A stretch of DNA of 64,000 bases, from positions 404,973 through 468,972 of the forward strand of contig LUVW01000013.1 of assembly GCA_001661515.1 (NCBI GenBank), read 5' to 3'. The position numbers and the translations under genes were made by a program. Position 1 is the first letter of the stretch. Each line of letters begins with the position of its first letter. Below, piece by piece: positions 1 through 10,963 of this stretch. This DNA comes from Capniomyces stellatus (lineage: Eukaryota > Kickxellomycota > Harpellomycetes > Harpellales > Legeriomycetaceae). The notes below the pieces were generated by a model, which did not search any database, was not told the DNA's origin, and worked only from the letters and a program-made list of their open reading frames with translations.

Positions 1-350
1 TCAAACTGGCATTTTTTTTTTTCGTAGAAAATAGTAAAACCAAACAATATATTTTGTGGATTTTTTTTTGGTAATGGTTGCTTCAGTCTGTTTTGCTTTT
101 ACTTTTGTAGAGGTTATAAAATATTGGGATCAGTGTGATCGAGCGGATATCAATATTCTTACTTTTATTTTTAAAAAAACAACGGTCGTTCTATACAGTA
201 CTTGTTTTGGATTTCAGCCTTAATTTTTAATCATTTGAAAAAGATATCAATCGTCTAGTGTCCACAATATTCGAGTTTAGAAAAACAAACTATTTCAAAA
301 TAAATTGTTGACCAGAAAGCACAGCGGCAGCAACAAAAAAAATAGACAAA
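1..350. other. 5' flank of the mS26 gene
   Basis: AT-rich non-coding sequence with several T runs and no supportable ORF. It presumably contains the promoter and 5' leader of the mS26-like gene that starts at 351. No motif stands out. Confidence 0.5.
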
Positions 351-1499
351 ATGTCGAGAGTAATCCAGAATCCAAAGATGGCAGGGAGAAGCCTGATCTT
401 TAATAGATCAAAAAACATGATCATGTTGATTTCGACTAGAGGAGTTTCCACAACAAATCAAAGCACGGAATCATCTGAGGAGGCAGGAAATGCGGACGAT
501 GCAAACTCGGGCTCGTATTATATAGCTGGCCGTCGTGGCTATTCGCCGCTGTTTCCGCCACCAAAAAATTGGCCTGCAGTTCCAAAACAAAAAAAACCAC
601 TAATGAAGCCTGAGGATTTACCCCCGCCTTCAAAGTTCCAAAGTCTTGAGATCAACGATAAAAGAGTCGGAACCAAGTTCAACTATAAGCAGGAGATGTC
701 AAAGCTGAGATACGAGTATTATAAGGAGCATTTGGCGAAGCAAATAGGAAAGGATGCCAAAACAAAATCAAAGATTCTAAAAGCTGCGGAACAACGCAAG
801 CTTGTTATTGAGAAGAAAAACAAAGAGGCGAGAGAGCATATAGAAAATGTTTTAAACGACCCATTCTCAGCCCACAATGTCCTCAACTCCGAAGGAACCA
901 CTATTTTGTCCCAACTCAGCGAGTTTAAATCACCTAAATCCAGCAGCAAGAGCAACGTCTCAGAAGAGCAAAGTAGTGCCAATAGCAGCCTTGTAAACGG
1001 TGAAGGGGGCGCACAAGTTAAGATTACTGAGGAACTTAAGCAAAGTTCCTCAGAAACTGGGAGCAAGGACAGCTCAATTCTTTTGAAGCCACACACAAAA
1101 CTTCGTCCACCTCGCATTACAGTTGAGTACCCTGTTGAGGAAAATAAAAAAGTCCAAGCAATGCGCCAGACTAGAATGAAAGAATTTGAAGAGTCCATGA
1201 GTCGCCGTCGATTAGAAAGCCTTATTGAGCTATACCACTCGGCAGCTGACTTTGTTACTTATGAAAACCTGGACTCAAAAGTCACAGAGTTCGTTACTGG
1301 GTCGCAAAAGCTAGACTTTTTAGAAATTGATGAGATGATGCATTCCCTTGATAGCAGCGGTGGATATTTGGGCCCCAGAGCGATCAGCAAAAGGGATATT
1401 GAGCTCAGAAATGCACTAGATGGGACATCGGGAAATAACCATGGCATTGGTTTGTCAGGTGTTATAGAATACGCATTAAAGCACAAGTCCGAAAATTAA
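351..1499 (+). CDS. PET123: Mitochondrial small ribosomal subunit protein mS26 (Pet123-like)
   Basis: Single-exon gene of 382 aa. The product is probably a structural protein of the mitochondrial small ribosomal subunit. The N-terminus is basic with Ser/Thr and no acidic residues for about 35 aa (a likely mitochondrial presequence), followed by a proline-rich RGYSPLFPPPKNWP stretch typical of the mS26 family. A charged helical region around residues 110-165 contains LRYEYYKEHLAKQ. Near residue 295 the segment LIELYHSAADFVTYENL aligns by eye with the yeast Pet123 segment LLNLYHVANEFIVTESQ. A low-complexity Ser/Glu stretch (about residues 185-240) sits between them. The start ATG has A at -3, and the next ATG is only 10 codons on. 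The gene converges on the minus-strand gene ending at 1947. The assignment rests on remembered family similarity, so it is probable rather than certain. Confidence 0.7.
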   Translation: MSRVIQNPKMAGRSLIFNRSKNMIMLISTRGVSTTNQSTESSEEAGNADDANSGSYYIAGRRGYSPLFPPPKNWPAVPKQKKPLMKPEDLPPPSKFQSLEINDKRVGTKFNYKQEMSKLRYEYYKEHLAKQIGKDAKTKSKILKAAEQRKLVIEKKNKEAREHIENVLNDPFSAHNVLNSEGTTILSQLSEFKSPKSSSKSNVSEEQSSANSSLVNGEGGAQVKITEELKQSSSETGSKDSSILLKPHTKLRPPRITVEYPVEENKKVQAMRQTRMKEFEESMSRRRLESLIELYHSAADFVTYENLDSKVTEFVTGSQKLDFLEIDEMMHSLDSSGGYLGPRAISKRDIELRNALDGTSGNNHGIGLSGVIEYALKHKSEN

Positions 1500-1745
1500 A
1501 CTTATTTTTGTTAGCCTAGTTTCAGCTTTTAAAATTCAATTACTTTATTCAATATATCAATAATAAAAAACAATATCTGATTACAGCAATAGCAGCAGCA
1601 CCAATACTAGAACCATTCTCAATACATCACTTTTCTCTTCCAAATACAGGCTCCCCACCAACTTCATAACGCCTGCAATTTAAATAACATGATAACTGGT
1701 GGGTATTTTAGAAATAAGATATATCTGACAGATGTTTTATTCTAT

Positions 1746-1794
1746 TTATTTATATGGTTTATTGCCTACAGAATCGACACAACAAAACATATTT
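1746..1794 (+). repeat. Dispersed short repeat, copy A
   Basis: This segment shares the core TGGTTTATTG-n-C-n-ACA-n-AATC-n-ACACAA with two other places in the window (12508-12552 and 12771-12811). Copies A and B also share the following CAAAACATA. All three copies have the same orientation. The segment lies in the intergenic gap between two convergent genes. Confidence 0.5.
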
Positions 1795-1946
1795 TATTTT
1801 GTTCGTTTTTGTTTGCTTTTGATTTATTCTTGTTTGCTCGTATGTTTATAAATAGAACCAGCCACAACATATAAAAGCCACATATACCCTTGTGATTAGC
1901 GGTGCTACCACTACGGCTATATTTCCACAGTGTTGGCAGCACTAAA

Positions 1947-3107
1947 CTAGCTACTAAAGTAAGCATGTTTTGCCAAACGTAAAAACTCGCTCTCGTCCAT
2001 TTTAGACTGCTTAGCAAAGTAAGCAGCAGACACCAATATCTGCTCTATATGAGCCTTGGATAAACCATTGTTATCACTTATACTATAATCTTTCTTTTCT
2101 TCGCAAACTCTGCTAGCCACGTGCTTGCTGTAGCCCGGGTTAGTACAAGACGCTGCGTAATTGGGTTGATGTAGCTCTGTTGCAGGCCCGGTTTGGGTGA
2201 GCTGGCTCTTTTTCTGGTCACACTCAGCGTTATAATCTGCAACCGAATACCCGTTTTCCTTTAAAAGTAGAGAGTTGTGTATAGCCACTGGTAGGTCCTT
2301 GTCTGAATCGGTGCTATTGACCCCCAAACTTTCGGCCTGTCTCATTCCGTGGTCGACTGGCGTTGTTGGATTATCAACACTACCATCGCCGGTTGGCTTT
2401 GAAGGTCCATAGTCCATTGCGGTGTTTTCTGGCGACTCAAACATATTCCAGTAATCATCATCCGTGTCTTCGTTTGAAAAGTCGCTTGCATTTGCATCAA
2501 TGTTTTCTATGCTTTCAAATCCTGAGACACTATTCCTAATATCCCCAAGCTCTGAAATTGAATGGATCCAGTTAACTTTGTCTGTATCCCAATTTTCTGT
2601 AAATATAGTGTTCAACACCAACCAATTACCCCTTTCTAATATTAGGATAATAGAGTACATGTTAATAATTTGGGATCCCTCATTCAGCTCGTAGTTAATT
2701 GGAACAAGGCTATGTATCTCGCCGTCGCCGGTCCTTTTATAAAAAACGCCCAATGTCTTTTCTGCTGGAAAACGCTGCAATGGATCCCAAACATGTCTCA
2801 GAAAAGCTCCACAATGATTGTGCTGCCATTGAGATGCAAAATCCAGTGCGTTGTTGTACTCTTCTGTTTCATTGTCCGTGTCTACCTCGTTCTGCTCTAT
2901 AAACTCTATTTTTTCGCCTACTTTGACCCTCTTTTCGCACTCTACGGCCCTGATTGTTGCTTTTACAGGACCAAGAAAATCGATACGTTGTTTTAAAAGC
3001 TCACAAGACAGTTTTGAAATCATTTCCTTGTCACTGTTTTTTCGTGCAACTGAATACGCAAACGCCGTGTCGACTATTATTTTTCTTTCTTCTTCAAGTT
3101 TAGACAT
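1947..3107 (-). CDS. Uncharacterised acidic protein with DDDYWNMFE motif
   Basis: Single-exon gene of 386 aa that I do not recognise. The N-terminal ~70 aa are a charged helical region beginning MSKLEEERKIIVDTAFAYSV. Residues about 90-185 look folded, with Trp/Phe-rich strands (WQHNHCGAFLRHVWDPL, WLVLNTIFTENW). An acidic segment with DDDYWNMFESPEN follows near residue 220. A long Ser/Thr/Asn-rich linker comes next, then a C-terminal helix (LSKAHIEQILVSAAYFAKQ) with basic and hydrophobic residues. The acidic DDDYW motif before a helical tail is a pattern I associate with uncharacterised fungal proteins, but I cannot name a family. There is no signal peptide or membrane segment. The 5' side is a T-rich leader, and the gene diverges from the small ORF at 3312. 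Confidence 0.7.
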   Translation of the reverse strand: MSKLEEERKIIVDTAFAYSVARKNSDKEMISKLSCELLKQRIDFLGPVKATIRAVECEKRVKVGEKIEFIEQNEVDTDNETEEYNNALDFASQWQHNHCGAFLRHVWDPLQRFPAEKTLGVFYKRTGDGEIHSLVPINYELNEGSQIINMYSIILILERGNWLVLNTIFTENWDTDKVNWIHSISELGDIRNSVSGFESIENIDANASDFSNEDTDDDYWNMFESPENTAMDYGPSKPTGDGSVDNPTTPVDHGMRQAESLGVNSTDSDKDLPVAIHNSLLLKENGYSVADYNAECDQKKSQLTQTGPATELHQPNYAASCTNPGYSKHVASRVCEEKKDYSISDNNGLSKAHIEQILVSAAYFAKQSKMDESEFLRLAKHAYFSS

Positions 3108-3311
3108 TTTACTGTTTTTATTGTTTTTACTATTTTTGCTGTTTTTTCTGTTTTTTCTGTTTTTTTTGATTTTGCTGCTTCTACTGCTATATCACTTCAC
3201 TGTCACTGCTACTGATGCTATTACTTCTACTGATATATTTTTTTAAATTAGCTTCTTTCCTTTATTAATTTTTTCCTGGGATAATCCGTTTACGTTTACG
3301 CTCTTATTAGA

Positions 3312-3416
3312 ATGGCGGTATATCTGTCTCTTCTGGTTATGTTTATATTTGTTGCTTTCTTTGTCGTTTACAAGTACCTAACACGGATGTTGGATCGCTT
3401 TGCACTGAGTGTATAA
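3312..3416 (+). CDS. Possible 34-aa single-pass membrane peptide
   Basis: A complete ATG-to-TAA reading frame encodes MAVYLSLLVMFIFVAFFVVY followed by KYLTRMLDRFALSV. That is one 20-residue hydrophobic helix and a short basic amphipathic tail. The layout is typical of small membrane-protein subunits in ER or mitochondrial complexes, but I recognise no specific family (it is not Ost4- or Pmp1-like). It starts 205 bp upstream of the divergent gene ending at 3107. Such a short frame could arise by chance in AT-rich DNA. Confidence 0.3.
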   Translation: MAVYLSLLVMFIFVAFFVVYKYLTRMLDRFALSV

Positions 3417-4422
3417 ATATATTATAAAATTGCTATTTAAACTGTCAAGTATTCTTAAGCAAAGTGCGTGACACTTATTTAATTCTTTTATTGAAAGTGT
3501 GTGATATTTACAGTCGCACCTATTTTAGTTGGGATCGGTTTGATTCGCAATTATGTTTGATTGTGTTTAAAGCCTTTTTGTAAATATATTGTTAAAAGAA
3601 ACCAAGAATTTATCAACGTTGATAAGCGAAGGTGTTGATCACCTAAAACAGGTTCAGAGCTTTGGTGCTTTAATTCCATGATGGTTTTATTTAACTTTGG
3701 GGCAAGGTTTTGGTTTATTGGTTTACATCTGTCTTTATTGGCTCTCACGATTTGGCGCAATAAAATTATGTCAATTGTGTGGTCTTATTTTTTCCAGTAA
3801 AAGTATAAACTGCATCATTCATTGGCCTCAGTAACAAGCTTTGTTGATTCTGTTCGATTATGCATGCTTTCATGTATTGACTATTTCCTGAATACATATG
3901 GTGTATTCAAACTTTGGGCCTCAAATATCTCCTGCTTCCGCTTTAACCGACTTGATACAAGCACAAGCACAAGAGCAGAATTTTACTGTCTTAAATCGAG
4001 TATACCAGGACGACTAGCCTCTAGTAGAAACAATGTCTTGCATCTCTATAGATTCAATTAACTTTACTAAACATCGAGTTAAAACTAAAACAGGTATCTA
4101 CATTATCTCCTTTTATTGTTTTTACGAGTGTAAGACCTGTCCTGTGTTTTTGCACTCAGAAATGGTTTTAGTAAGCAAGTAGAGCGCCAAAGAAAAGTAA
4201 CAAAGTAAATTTTCTACAATTCTAAATAGGAGGGTTGGTACCAGTATCTATTTCTGTTTGGTAATATCAAAAAAATCAATAAATAAAGCAAATAGTTTAA
4301 AACAAAAATATATTCACTTGGCTCAATGCTGCCTTTGACACTTTGCTAAGTTGTTTGGTCAAGTGGCATATTATTATTGATTCATTGCTTTTATCGTAGT
4401 ACTGAGCCAATTGAGCATACAG
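3417..4422. other. Intergenic region
   Basis: No supportable coding region. The missing first exon of the downstream macrodomain gene could lie here. One candidate is the short ATG frame at 4033 that meets a GTATCT donor at about 4095, but its phase does not fit the next exon, so I do not annotate it. Confidence 0.4.
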
Positions 4423-5068
4423 TGCGCGGTTTCATAATGCCAGCTCACCGTTGCCACTATACAATAACGCCCTTTACTGTTTCAAATGTATATCTAGGCA
4501 AGGTGATATTACTGAGCTTAAAGTCGATGCAATTGTAAACGCAGCAAACAGTAGACTGCTGGGTGGTGGCGGAGTTGATGGTGCCATCCACAGATCGGCG
4601 GGCCCCAGATTACTTGAAGAGTGTCGAACACTTAATGGTTGTAAAACTGGGGATGCAAAAATCACCAAGGGGTATAACCTACATTCCAAGCACGTTATCC
4701 ATACAGTGGGGCCAATTGGCGAAAACTCATTATTGCTTTCAAGGTGCTATAGAAGCAGCCTGGATGTTGCTTTTCATAATAGGCTAAGCTCAATTGTACT
4801 TTTCATCAACTTTTTATATTTGGTTTATAAACTATACATCCCGTTGGCAAGTATTTCTAAAATCAATGTAACAAAACACCGTGATACAAAATAGGCTTTC
4901 CCTTGTATATCCACAGGCGTATACGGCTACCCTGCAGATAAGGCCGCCTCCGTAGCCTTAGCCTCTACGCTTGAGTGGATTTGTGAGTTTGGAGACGGCA
5001 TGCAGGTAAAGTGTATAGACACTAGGCATGATGCGTTTGAGTCAGACATAGTTGTGGCTTGTTGCTAA
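4423..5068 (+). CDS. Macrodomain ADP-ribose hydrolase (MacroD/YmdB type), 5' end unresolved
   Basis: This encodes a MacroD-type macrodomain, a family that binds ADP-ribose and removes mono-ADP-ribose or hydrolyses O-acetyl-ADP-ribose. The motifs are intact and in order: [17 protein letters not shown] (ADP-ribose-contacting NAAN), [16 protein letters not shown], the TGDAKIT...[14 protein letters not shown] core, and [14 protein letters not shown]. An intron at 4796-4894 (GTACTT...AATAG) joins LSSI to [13 protein letters not shown] exactly as the family requires, and the frame stops at 5066-5068. There is no in-frame ATG before the domain. The frame is open only from 4415, and acceptors at 4422 (CATACAG) or 4497 (TATCTAG) imply an unseen 5' exon. 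The loop after HTVGP is short, as in bacterial YmdB. Confidence 0.8.
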
Positions 5069-7454
5069 CAAGTCTATGTATGCTTTAATAGGGTCTGCAT
5101 GTAATATTCTGTACTTTTTTAACCTCGGATTTTGAGCTTTATAACCAGCTCATCCCCAAGCACTTTTTGTAGCATATTTCGTTTGTCGACACCGAAACAC
5201 TAGCAAGTACCGGTGTCCTGTCGCTTCAAAGAGTTATTTGTGCAGCTTTCTGTCAATATAATTCTTGCTATATTTGTAATGTAATAGGTTATATCGACTA
5301 CAATAAGCTTCCTGTTTATAGGCCTAGCTCTTTTTTTTTAATAATTGTAATGTTTATACAACATCCTGTATTTAAAACTTTGAACCAATTTATTCATCAG
5401 TCAGCGGGGAAATTTGACGGGGGATGCAATTTATAAAGTCACCTGGTAAACTGGTTTATTCTTGGTTAGTTTGGAAATATAGGTGAAAACTTAAAACAAG
5501 TGCAAAAGCATGTAACACATTTCTCCCCTTGAACACAACATTCGCTGTTTTATCGTCTGTTTTCATTGAAAAGCGGCCAAACCGAATATATTATTCTTTG
5601 GCCAAATGGTATATTTAGTTGATGATTTGTGCTTTATTGTTTCAGTTTTATCGTTGGCTGGTTGCAAACTTGTTGACTCTAATCATTCATATCACGACCA
5701 AGCTTGATATAAAAGCTAAAAGTACTTGTTTTATATAGCGATATTTCTACTTCTTTTCCAATTTTACCATGTTGTTGATGTGAATAAACATGACCAACCA
5801 ACTCATCACCAGCTCAGCTACAAAAAGTATATATTTATCTGGACAGTATTGTTTCTTTTTATGTCAAGGATCACCCACCTCTGAATATTGCGTTATACAT
5901 GCTTATAGATAGTACCATGTCGGCATATATATTTAAATGATAGGGCTACACACCTTTGGTGTTTTGTTTAGAAAACTGCTTCCGATAATTGCGATACTAG
6001 AGCTACAACCCGGAAATGAAATGATATCGATTTGGCGTCGACTTTGTAGTCAATTGGGTGTGTATTCAATTATCCCCATTTGTCTTATCCGCAGTTCAGA
6101 TTAGCTTATTAAGTAATGAGATTTCTAATTGATAAATTAGGCAATGTTGCTTGAAATTCACGAAACACTATAGGCTTTTTGTTTTGTAAATTTAGAGCCG
6201 CATTGATAAAAGCCAAAGTCCTATTTCAATAAAAAAAAGTCAAAGTCCTGGGAGAAGCAAAAGAATAACAAGGTGGGATAGAGTGTCAGTGAAGGTATAT
6301 TATATGCGTTTGAAAAGCCAAGCAATTTATTGACTAAGAGTCGTGTTTTGCTGCTTATCATCTGTTTATTTGTATTAAACTGGTACAGAAGCTAGACACA
6401 ATATCTACCATAATTTTATACTTTTTATCTGGCGGATGGCTAAGGATGCTATACTTATTGCATCTAGTCTTGCTTTTATCTGATTGTAGGTGTTCTTGGT
6501 ATTGTATACCCTTACAAGAAGTAGTCAAACATCGCCTATTTTTAGAATTTCTTGACATCATCTTTTTCGTCTAATATACATCAACCTTGATTATATTATT
6601 GTAGGTAACCTGGTTGTATTATTAGCCCTGCTTTAAATGGCTGAGTTGATGTTTTTTTTTATTCGAAAACTTGTTTTTTTCTCAGCTGCATTTGACACAT
6701 TTTAATGATTAGAATTTGGTGAATGTGAAAAAAAAACGTCACAAATCAAAGATACAAACAATGATTAGACAATGAAAAACGTAGAACATTTAAAAAAAAC
6801 CCAACTGATTTACATAATGTAACCTGATCTTCTGCAATTAGTTGGCGTCGAGCTGCTTTAGTGTTTACGTACATACACTCGATAACTAAAATTACCTGAA
6901 ATCCGTTGCTTGAAATTGATTCTACACTTAGTTTCAAGCAAGCAAGCTATTGGCATTTTTAATTTGAAGCAGTGCAAAAGAATGTTAGTTTTGAAAATTG
7001 GTTTTAATTTCTAAGCAATTTTTGGTAGTTGGTATAGTCGGTTATGCACTAGTATAACTTGCTTGGCTAATAGTTTAAAAATTAATTTCAAGAAACAAAT
7101 GGTTATAGACATATCTGGCCAATTGTGGCTATGATTGCCATTATCTACTCAAAGAAACCAAACTCTGCAATATTGTTTTTTTTATCAATAAACCCCCCAA
7201 TCATCAATCTAATGCAAATCGAGGGGTAATGCAAACCTGGGTTTATAAAAACATCCCCTTTGTTTGTGATAAATTCAATACCTTAAATGAAATCATATAA
7301 ATACTCACAACTTTGCGGTTTAAATTTGTTTTTACTACATTTTTTATCAAGCTTATAGCTTTTATAAATTGTTTAAATACTTTACACTTTCTTTGTCTAA
7401 AAAGACTACAACCATACTAGTTACTATCAGAAATCTTGTATAACAAGAAAAAGA
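5069..7454. other. Intergenic region with catalase promoter at the right end
   Basis: About 2.4 kb of AT-rich sequence with only short, low-information frames. I see no gene, tRNA or repeat array. The last ~250 bp form the probable catalase promoter. Confidence 0.5.
7222..7305 (+). promoter_or_regulatory. Catalase promoter: two STRE-like pentamers and a TATA box
   Basis: AGGGG at 7222-7226 and CCCCT at 7255-7259 are inverted copies of the stress response element core known from yeast, where Msn2/4 bind it upstream of CTT1 and other stress genes. TATAAATA at 7298-7305 lies about 150 bp before the catalase ATG. Each 5-bp motif is easily met by chance, so the evidence is their pairing and position. 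Confidence 0.35.
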
Positions 7455-9126
7455 ATGGCCTTCCAGCACCCAAGTGATTCCCCAGCTGTCACCAGCAACG
7501 GTGTATTGACCACCAGCAATGGAAACCCAGTACGCAACAACCAGACCTCCACCACTGCAGGAGCAACCGGACCAATGTAAGTCTATTTAAAACACTGCTT
7601 CTTTTTTACTTAATTAAGAAAAGGAAACAAGAATCATGTAAAGACAGTAAAGTCGAGCAGACTTTAAATAATATTTAGTGCACCTTACTATTCATGTTTA
7701 TTTACGTCCACTTAAAACGAATTTTTGTTTATAATATTTAAACCCTACCTTATATAGTGTGCTCCAAGACTTCCACTTGATTGACAAGCTTGCTCACTTT
7801 GACCGTGAAAGAATCCCAGAGCGTGTTGTGCATGCTAAAGGAGCTGGTGCCCATGGTTATTTTGAGGTCACACACGACATCTCACACTTGACCTGTGCCA
7901 AATTCCTTAACCAGATTGGCAAAAGAACACCAGTTTTCACTAGATTCTCAACAGTAGGAGGAGAGTCAGGCTCTGCCGACACAGCACGTGATCCAAGAGG
8001 ATTTGCAGTCAAGTTCTACACTGAAGAAGGCAACTGGGACATGGTTGGAAACAACACACCAGTGTTCTTCATTAGAGACCCACTTAAATTCCCAGACTTT
8101 ATCCACACCCAAAAGAGAAACCCACAAAACCACTTGCCTGACGCCGATATGTTCTGGGACTTTTTGTCATTGGTTCCCGAGTCCATCCACCAAGTCTCGA
8201 TTCTTATGTCAGATCGTGGAATCCCAGATGGCTACAGACACATGAACGGATACTCTGGCCACACTTTGTCCTTGGTTAAGAGCGATGGTACATTCTGCTA
8301 TGTCAAATGGCACTTTAAGACCGACCAAGGAATCAAGTGCTTGCATGCTGAAGAGGCCGCAAAGATTGCCGGAACCGATCCTAACTACGCAACCAGAGAC
8401 CTGTTCAATGCAATCGAAAAAGGAAACGCCCCATCATGGTCAGTCTATATCCAAGTTTTGGAGGCTGACCAGGTCAAGAACCTTGACTTTGATCCATTTG
8501 ATATCACCAAGGTTCTCCCACACAAGGACTTCCCACTGATCCCTGTAGGAAAGATGGTGTTGAACCGCAACCCAGAGAACTACTTTGCTGAGGTTGAACA
8601 AGCTGCCTTTTCGCCATCACACATGGTTCCAGGAATCTCAGTCAGTTCTGATCGTATGCTTCAAGGACGTTTGTTCTCATACCCAGATACTCACCGCCAC
8701 CGTTTGGGACCAAACTACTCACAAATCCCAATCAACGCCCCGCTCAAATCAAACAACCATCAACGCGATGGCTACATGACTGTCAATGGCAACGGTGGAA
8801 GACTTCCAAACTATGAACCAAACAGCTTTGGTGGGCCATACCAAAACAACCTCAAAGGAACAACACAGCCCGAAGCAACAATTGTCTCAGGCGCTGTTGG
8901 CAGCCACGGGTATGTTCTTTCAGACGTTGACTTCAGACAGGCCGCTGCTCTATACAACAATATGAATGAAGGCGAGAAAGACAGACTTGCTAGCAACATT
9001 GCTGACGGCCTCTCTGGATCCAAGCAATTCATCCAAGCCCGTCAATTGGAAGTCTTCAGACGTGTTGATAACGATTATTCTTTGCGCGTTTCTAGAGAAC
9101 TTAAAAAGAGAAGCTCAAACATCTAA
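7455..9126 (+). CDS. Catalase (small-subunit, heme-dependent)
   Basis: Converts hydrogen peroxide to water and oxygen. Two exons, 7455-7576 and 7758-9126, with a 181-nt GTAAGT...ATAG intron, give 496 aa, the length of small-subunit peroxisomal/cytosolic catalases. Exon 1 encodes a Ser/Thr/Asn-rich N-terminus ([16 protein letters not shown]) ending GP, and exon 2 resumes at [20 protein letters not shown]. Catalytic His (about residue 66) lies in [18 protein letters not shown]. The active-site Asn (about 139) is in [13 protein letters not shown]. The heme-ligand Tyr (about 349) is in [17 protein letters not shown]. The C-terminus KKRSSNI is not a canonical PTS1, so peroxisomal location cannot be read from it. 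The upstream region carries STRE-like motifs, suggesting stress induction. Confidence 0.97.
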
Positions 9127-9621
9127 GCTTACACACCGCTTTAATTTGTTTCTTTATTGTGTTTGTTTTCACTACCTTGATCAGTTTTTTTTTGTTTTTT
9201 TTAATAAAAACCCATATAAAACTTTGACGTGTTTTTTTTTGCTAATAAATAATTAACCGGCGAAATTTGGCAAGTAAGCTCTAGTCATGATTTTATTTGC
9301 CAGTTTGATTTTTTTTTTGTCAGGTTATAACGTAAAAATTTGGTTGCTTTATTGAATCAAAGTTGGGTATTTTTTTATTATATTAAATCAAACCCGAGAT
9401 TTTCAACATTTGTTAGCACCTTTTTAATATTAAACTTCAGTTAATTTTTTTTTTCCCGCTTAGTTAGTGTCTCTAAAATATTTAGATTCAGTTTGATTTT
9501 CGATTCTCCTGTGGAATAAAACATACTTGCTTTAAATAGTTATTTCGGCTCACTAATCGGATTTGATCTTGTTTGTAAAGACACGCACACCACCAATTTT
9601 AAAACAAGTAAAACATACATT
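9127..9621. other. Intergenic region
   Basis: This holds the 3' flank of the catalase gene and the promoter side of the next gene. It is AT-rich with several T8-T9 runs, and no gene is seen. Confidence 0.5.
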
Positions 9622-10963
9622 ATGGATCACGCAGATCTAAAGAGTAACCGGGTGTCAAATAGAAAGAAACTACTCGCAAATAATAACACAAGCGATGTAG
9701 AAATCGAAAATGAAGAACTCGAAGCTCAACGAATGGAATATGAAAGACTGCTTTCCGAAAGAATGGCGTTTTTAGGTATTACTCAACTCGAGATTTTGTT
9801 ATAAGAAAACATGTAATAATCCAAGCAATTTGTAGAATATATTTTTTCGTGTGTACATACGACTTGGTAGGGGGGAATGAGGTATCGGCGGTTAATGAAG
9901 TAGAGGTTAAGGATTCCTCACTTGAAGAAAATAGCGAAGACGAAAAAGTCGACAATACAGGCTCCGCATGTAAGCTTTTGATTTGAATTGGATTGGAGAG
10001 TTGAGCTGAGTTGAGTTGATATTCAAGTCAACAAAGTGATATTATTAGTTTAAATCGATCGAGATAATCGAAATGGCGCGCCATGGATGTTTAACACGAT
10101 GATTTCAACGTTGAACTAGATCAATTTCAGCTTTTTTCGAACTCTGGTCCCGCGACTGTGGTAACAGAACCTGGGTGTGCTGATTTGATGAATGGCGGTA
10201 GAAAGGTTGTCGAGTATGAGCAGGTTGAAAGGTATTTCAATATCAAAATAATATTAGCTTGATATGTCATCCCTAATTAAACATGTGTATTGCTTTTCTG
10301 CTTTAAGTTGTTCTTTTATTGAGAATTAATCGATAGTAACATCCTTACTCTAATAGCGAAGAAATGTTACGTAGCTTTAACTCGTGTGCTGTTGGGGTAG
10401 ACGACATAACCATCCAGTCCAAGATCCCTTGGGTAAGCTAGTGTTTTGCACTTTTTCTATTTTACCTTTTATATTATTGTTTGTTTTACCTTTTGTTTTA
10501 CCTTTTGTTTTACCTTTTGTTTTACCTTTTGTTTTACCTTTTGTTTTACCTTTTGTTTTACCTTTTGTTTTACTGTTTATTTTACTGTTTATTTTATTGT
10601 TTATTTTACTTTTGAATGTTTAACCGTAAATACCGCAAAGTATGTGCAAGACTTGTTACTAATCATCGGTGATCGACATAACAGGCTAGGTGCTTCTTTA
10701 GCAACAAGGTCACGCATGTGCTAAGTAACGGGTATAAAGCAGATGAGCAGCCCAGAAACAAATCAAAATCGAAAAATAGACGCAAAGTCACTAAAAGTAA
10801 AGATGGTGTTGACAGACCCAATAAGGTTCATAAAGATCTTCGAAGAAACCCGGCTTCTTGGGGGCGGATTCCGCGTGGACATTTGCGATATAGCGACATA
10901 GTCCGGCCACCTAGCAATAATAGCTATGGAGGTAGACGAGATTTTGGCAATAGGTTTAATTAG
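9622..10963 (+). CDS. Five-exon gene, basic C-terminal tail protein (DUF2011-like?)
   Basis: I reconstruct exons 9622-9775, 9871-9969, 10120-10231, 10357-10432 and 10685-10963, all in consistent phase, giving 239 aa. The N-terminus is a charged helix (NEELEAQRMEYERLLSERMAFLG), followed by an acidic stretch. A compact core begins QFQLFSNSGPATVVTEPG and continues VVEYEQVESEEMLRSFNSCA, VGVDDITIQSKIPWARCFF and SNKVTHVLSNGYK. The tail is rich in Lys/Arg and ends in RRNPASWGRIPRGHLRYSDI and a Gly/Arg/Asn segment. The FQLFS core and the segment ending in PW recall the fungal DUF2011 layout, but this is a weak resemblance. The tail suggests nucleic-acid or ribosome contact. Intron 4 (10433-10684) contains a 12-bp minisatellite. 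Confidence 0.6.
10480..10612 (+). repeat. 12-bp minisatellite TTTTGTTTTACC inside an intron
   Basis: About seven to eight near-perfect copies of TTTTGTTTTACC are followed by three or four diverged 12-bp copies of the TTTATTTTACTG type. The array lies in intron 4 of the five-exon gene. It is almost pure pyrimidine plus A/G spacing on this strand and resembles an extended polypyrimidine tract, but it ends about 70 nt before the chosen acceptor at 10684. Confidence 0.9.

Noticed and set aside
2851..3246. Plus-strand poly-Leu/Phe ORF
   Set aside because: It is antisense to the 386-aa gene and extends through its T-rich leader.
10384..10724. Apparent Phe/Cys/Val repeat protein at the minisatellite
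   Set aside because: It is a translation of the 12-bp intronic repeat; clean splice sites on both sides and phase consistency show that it is intron.
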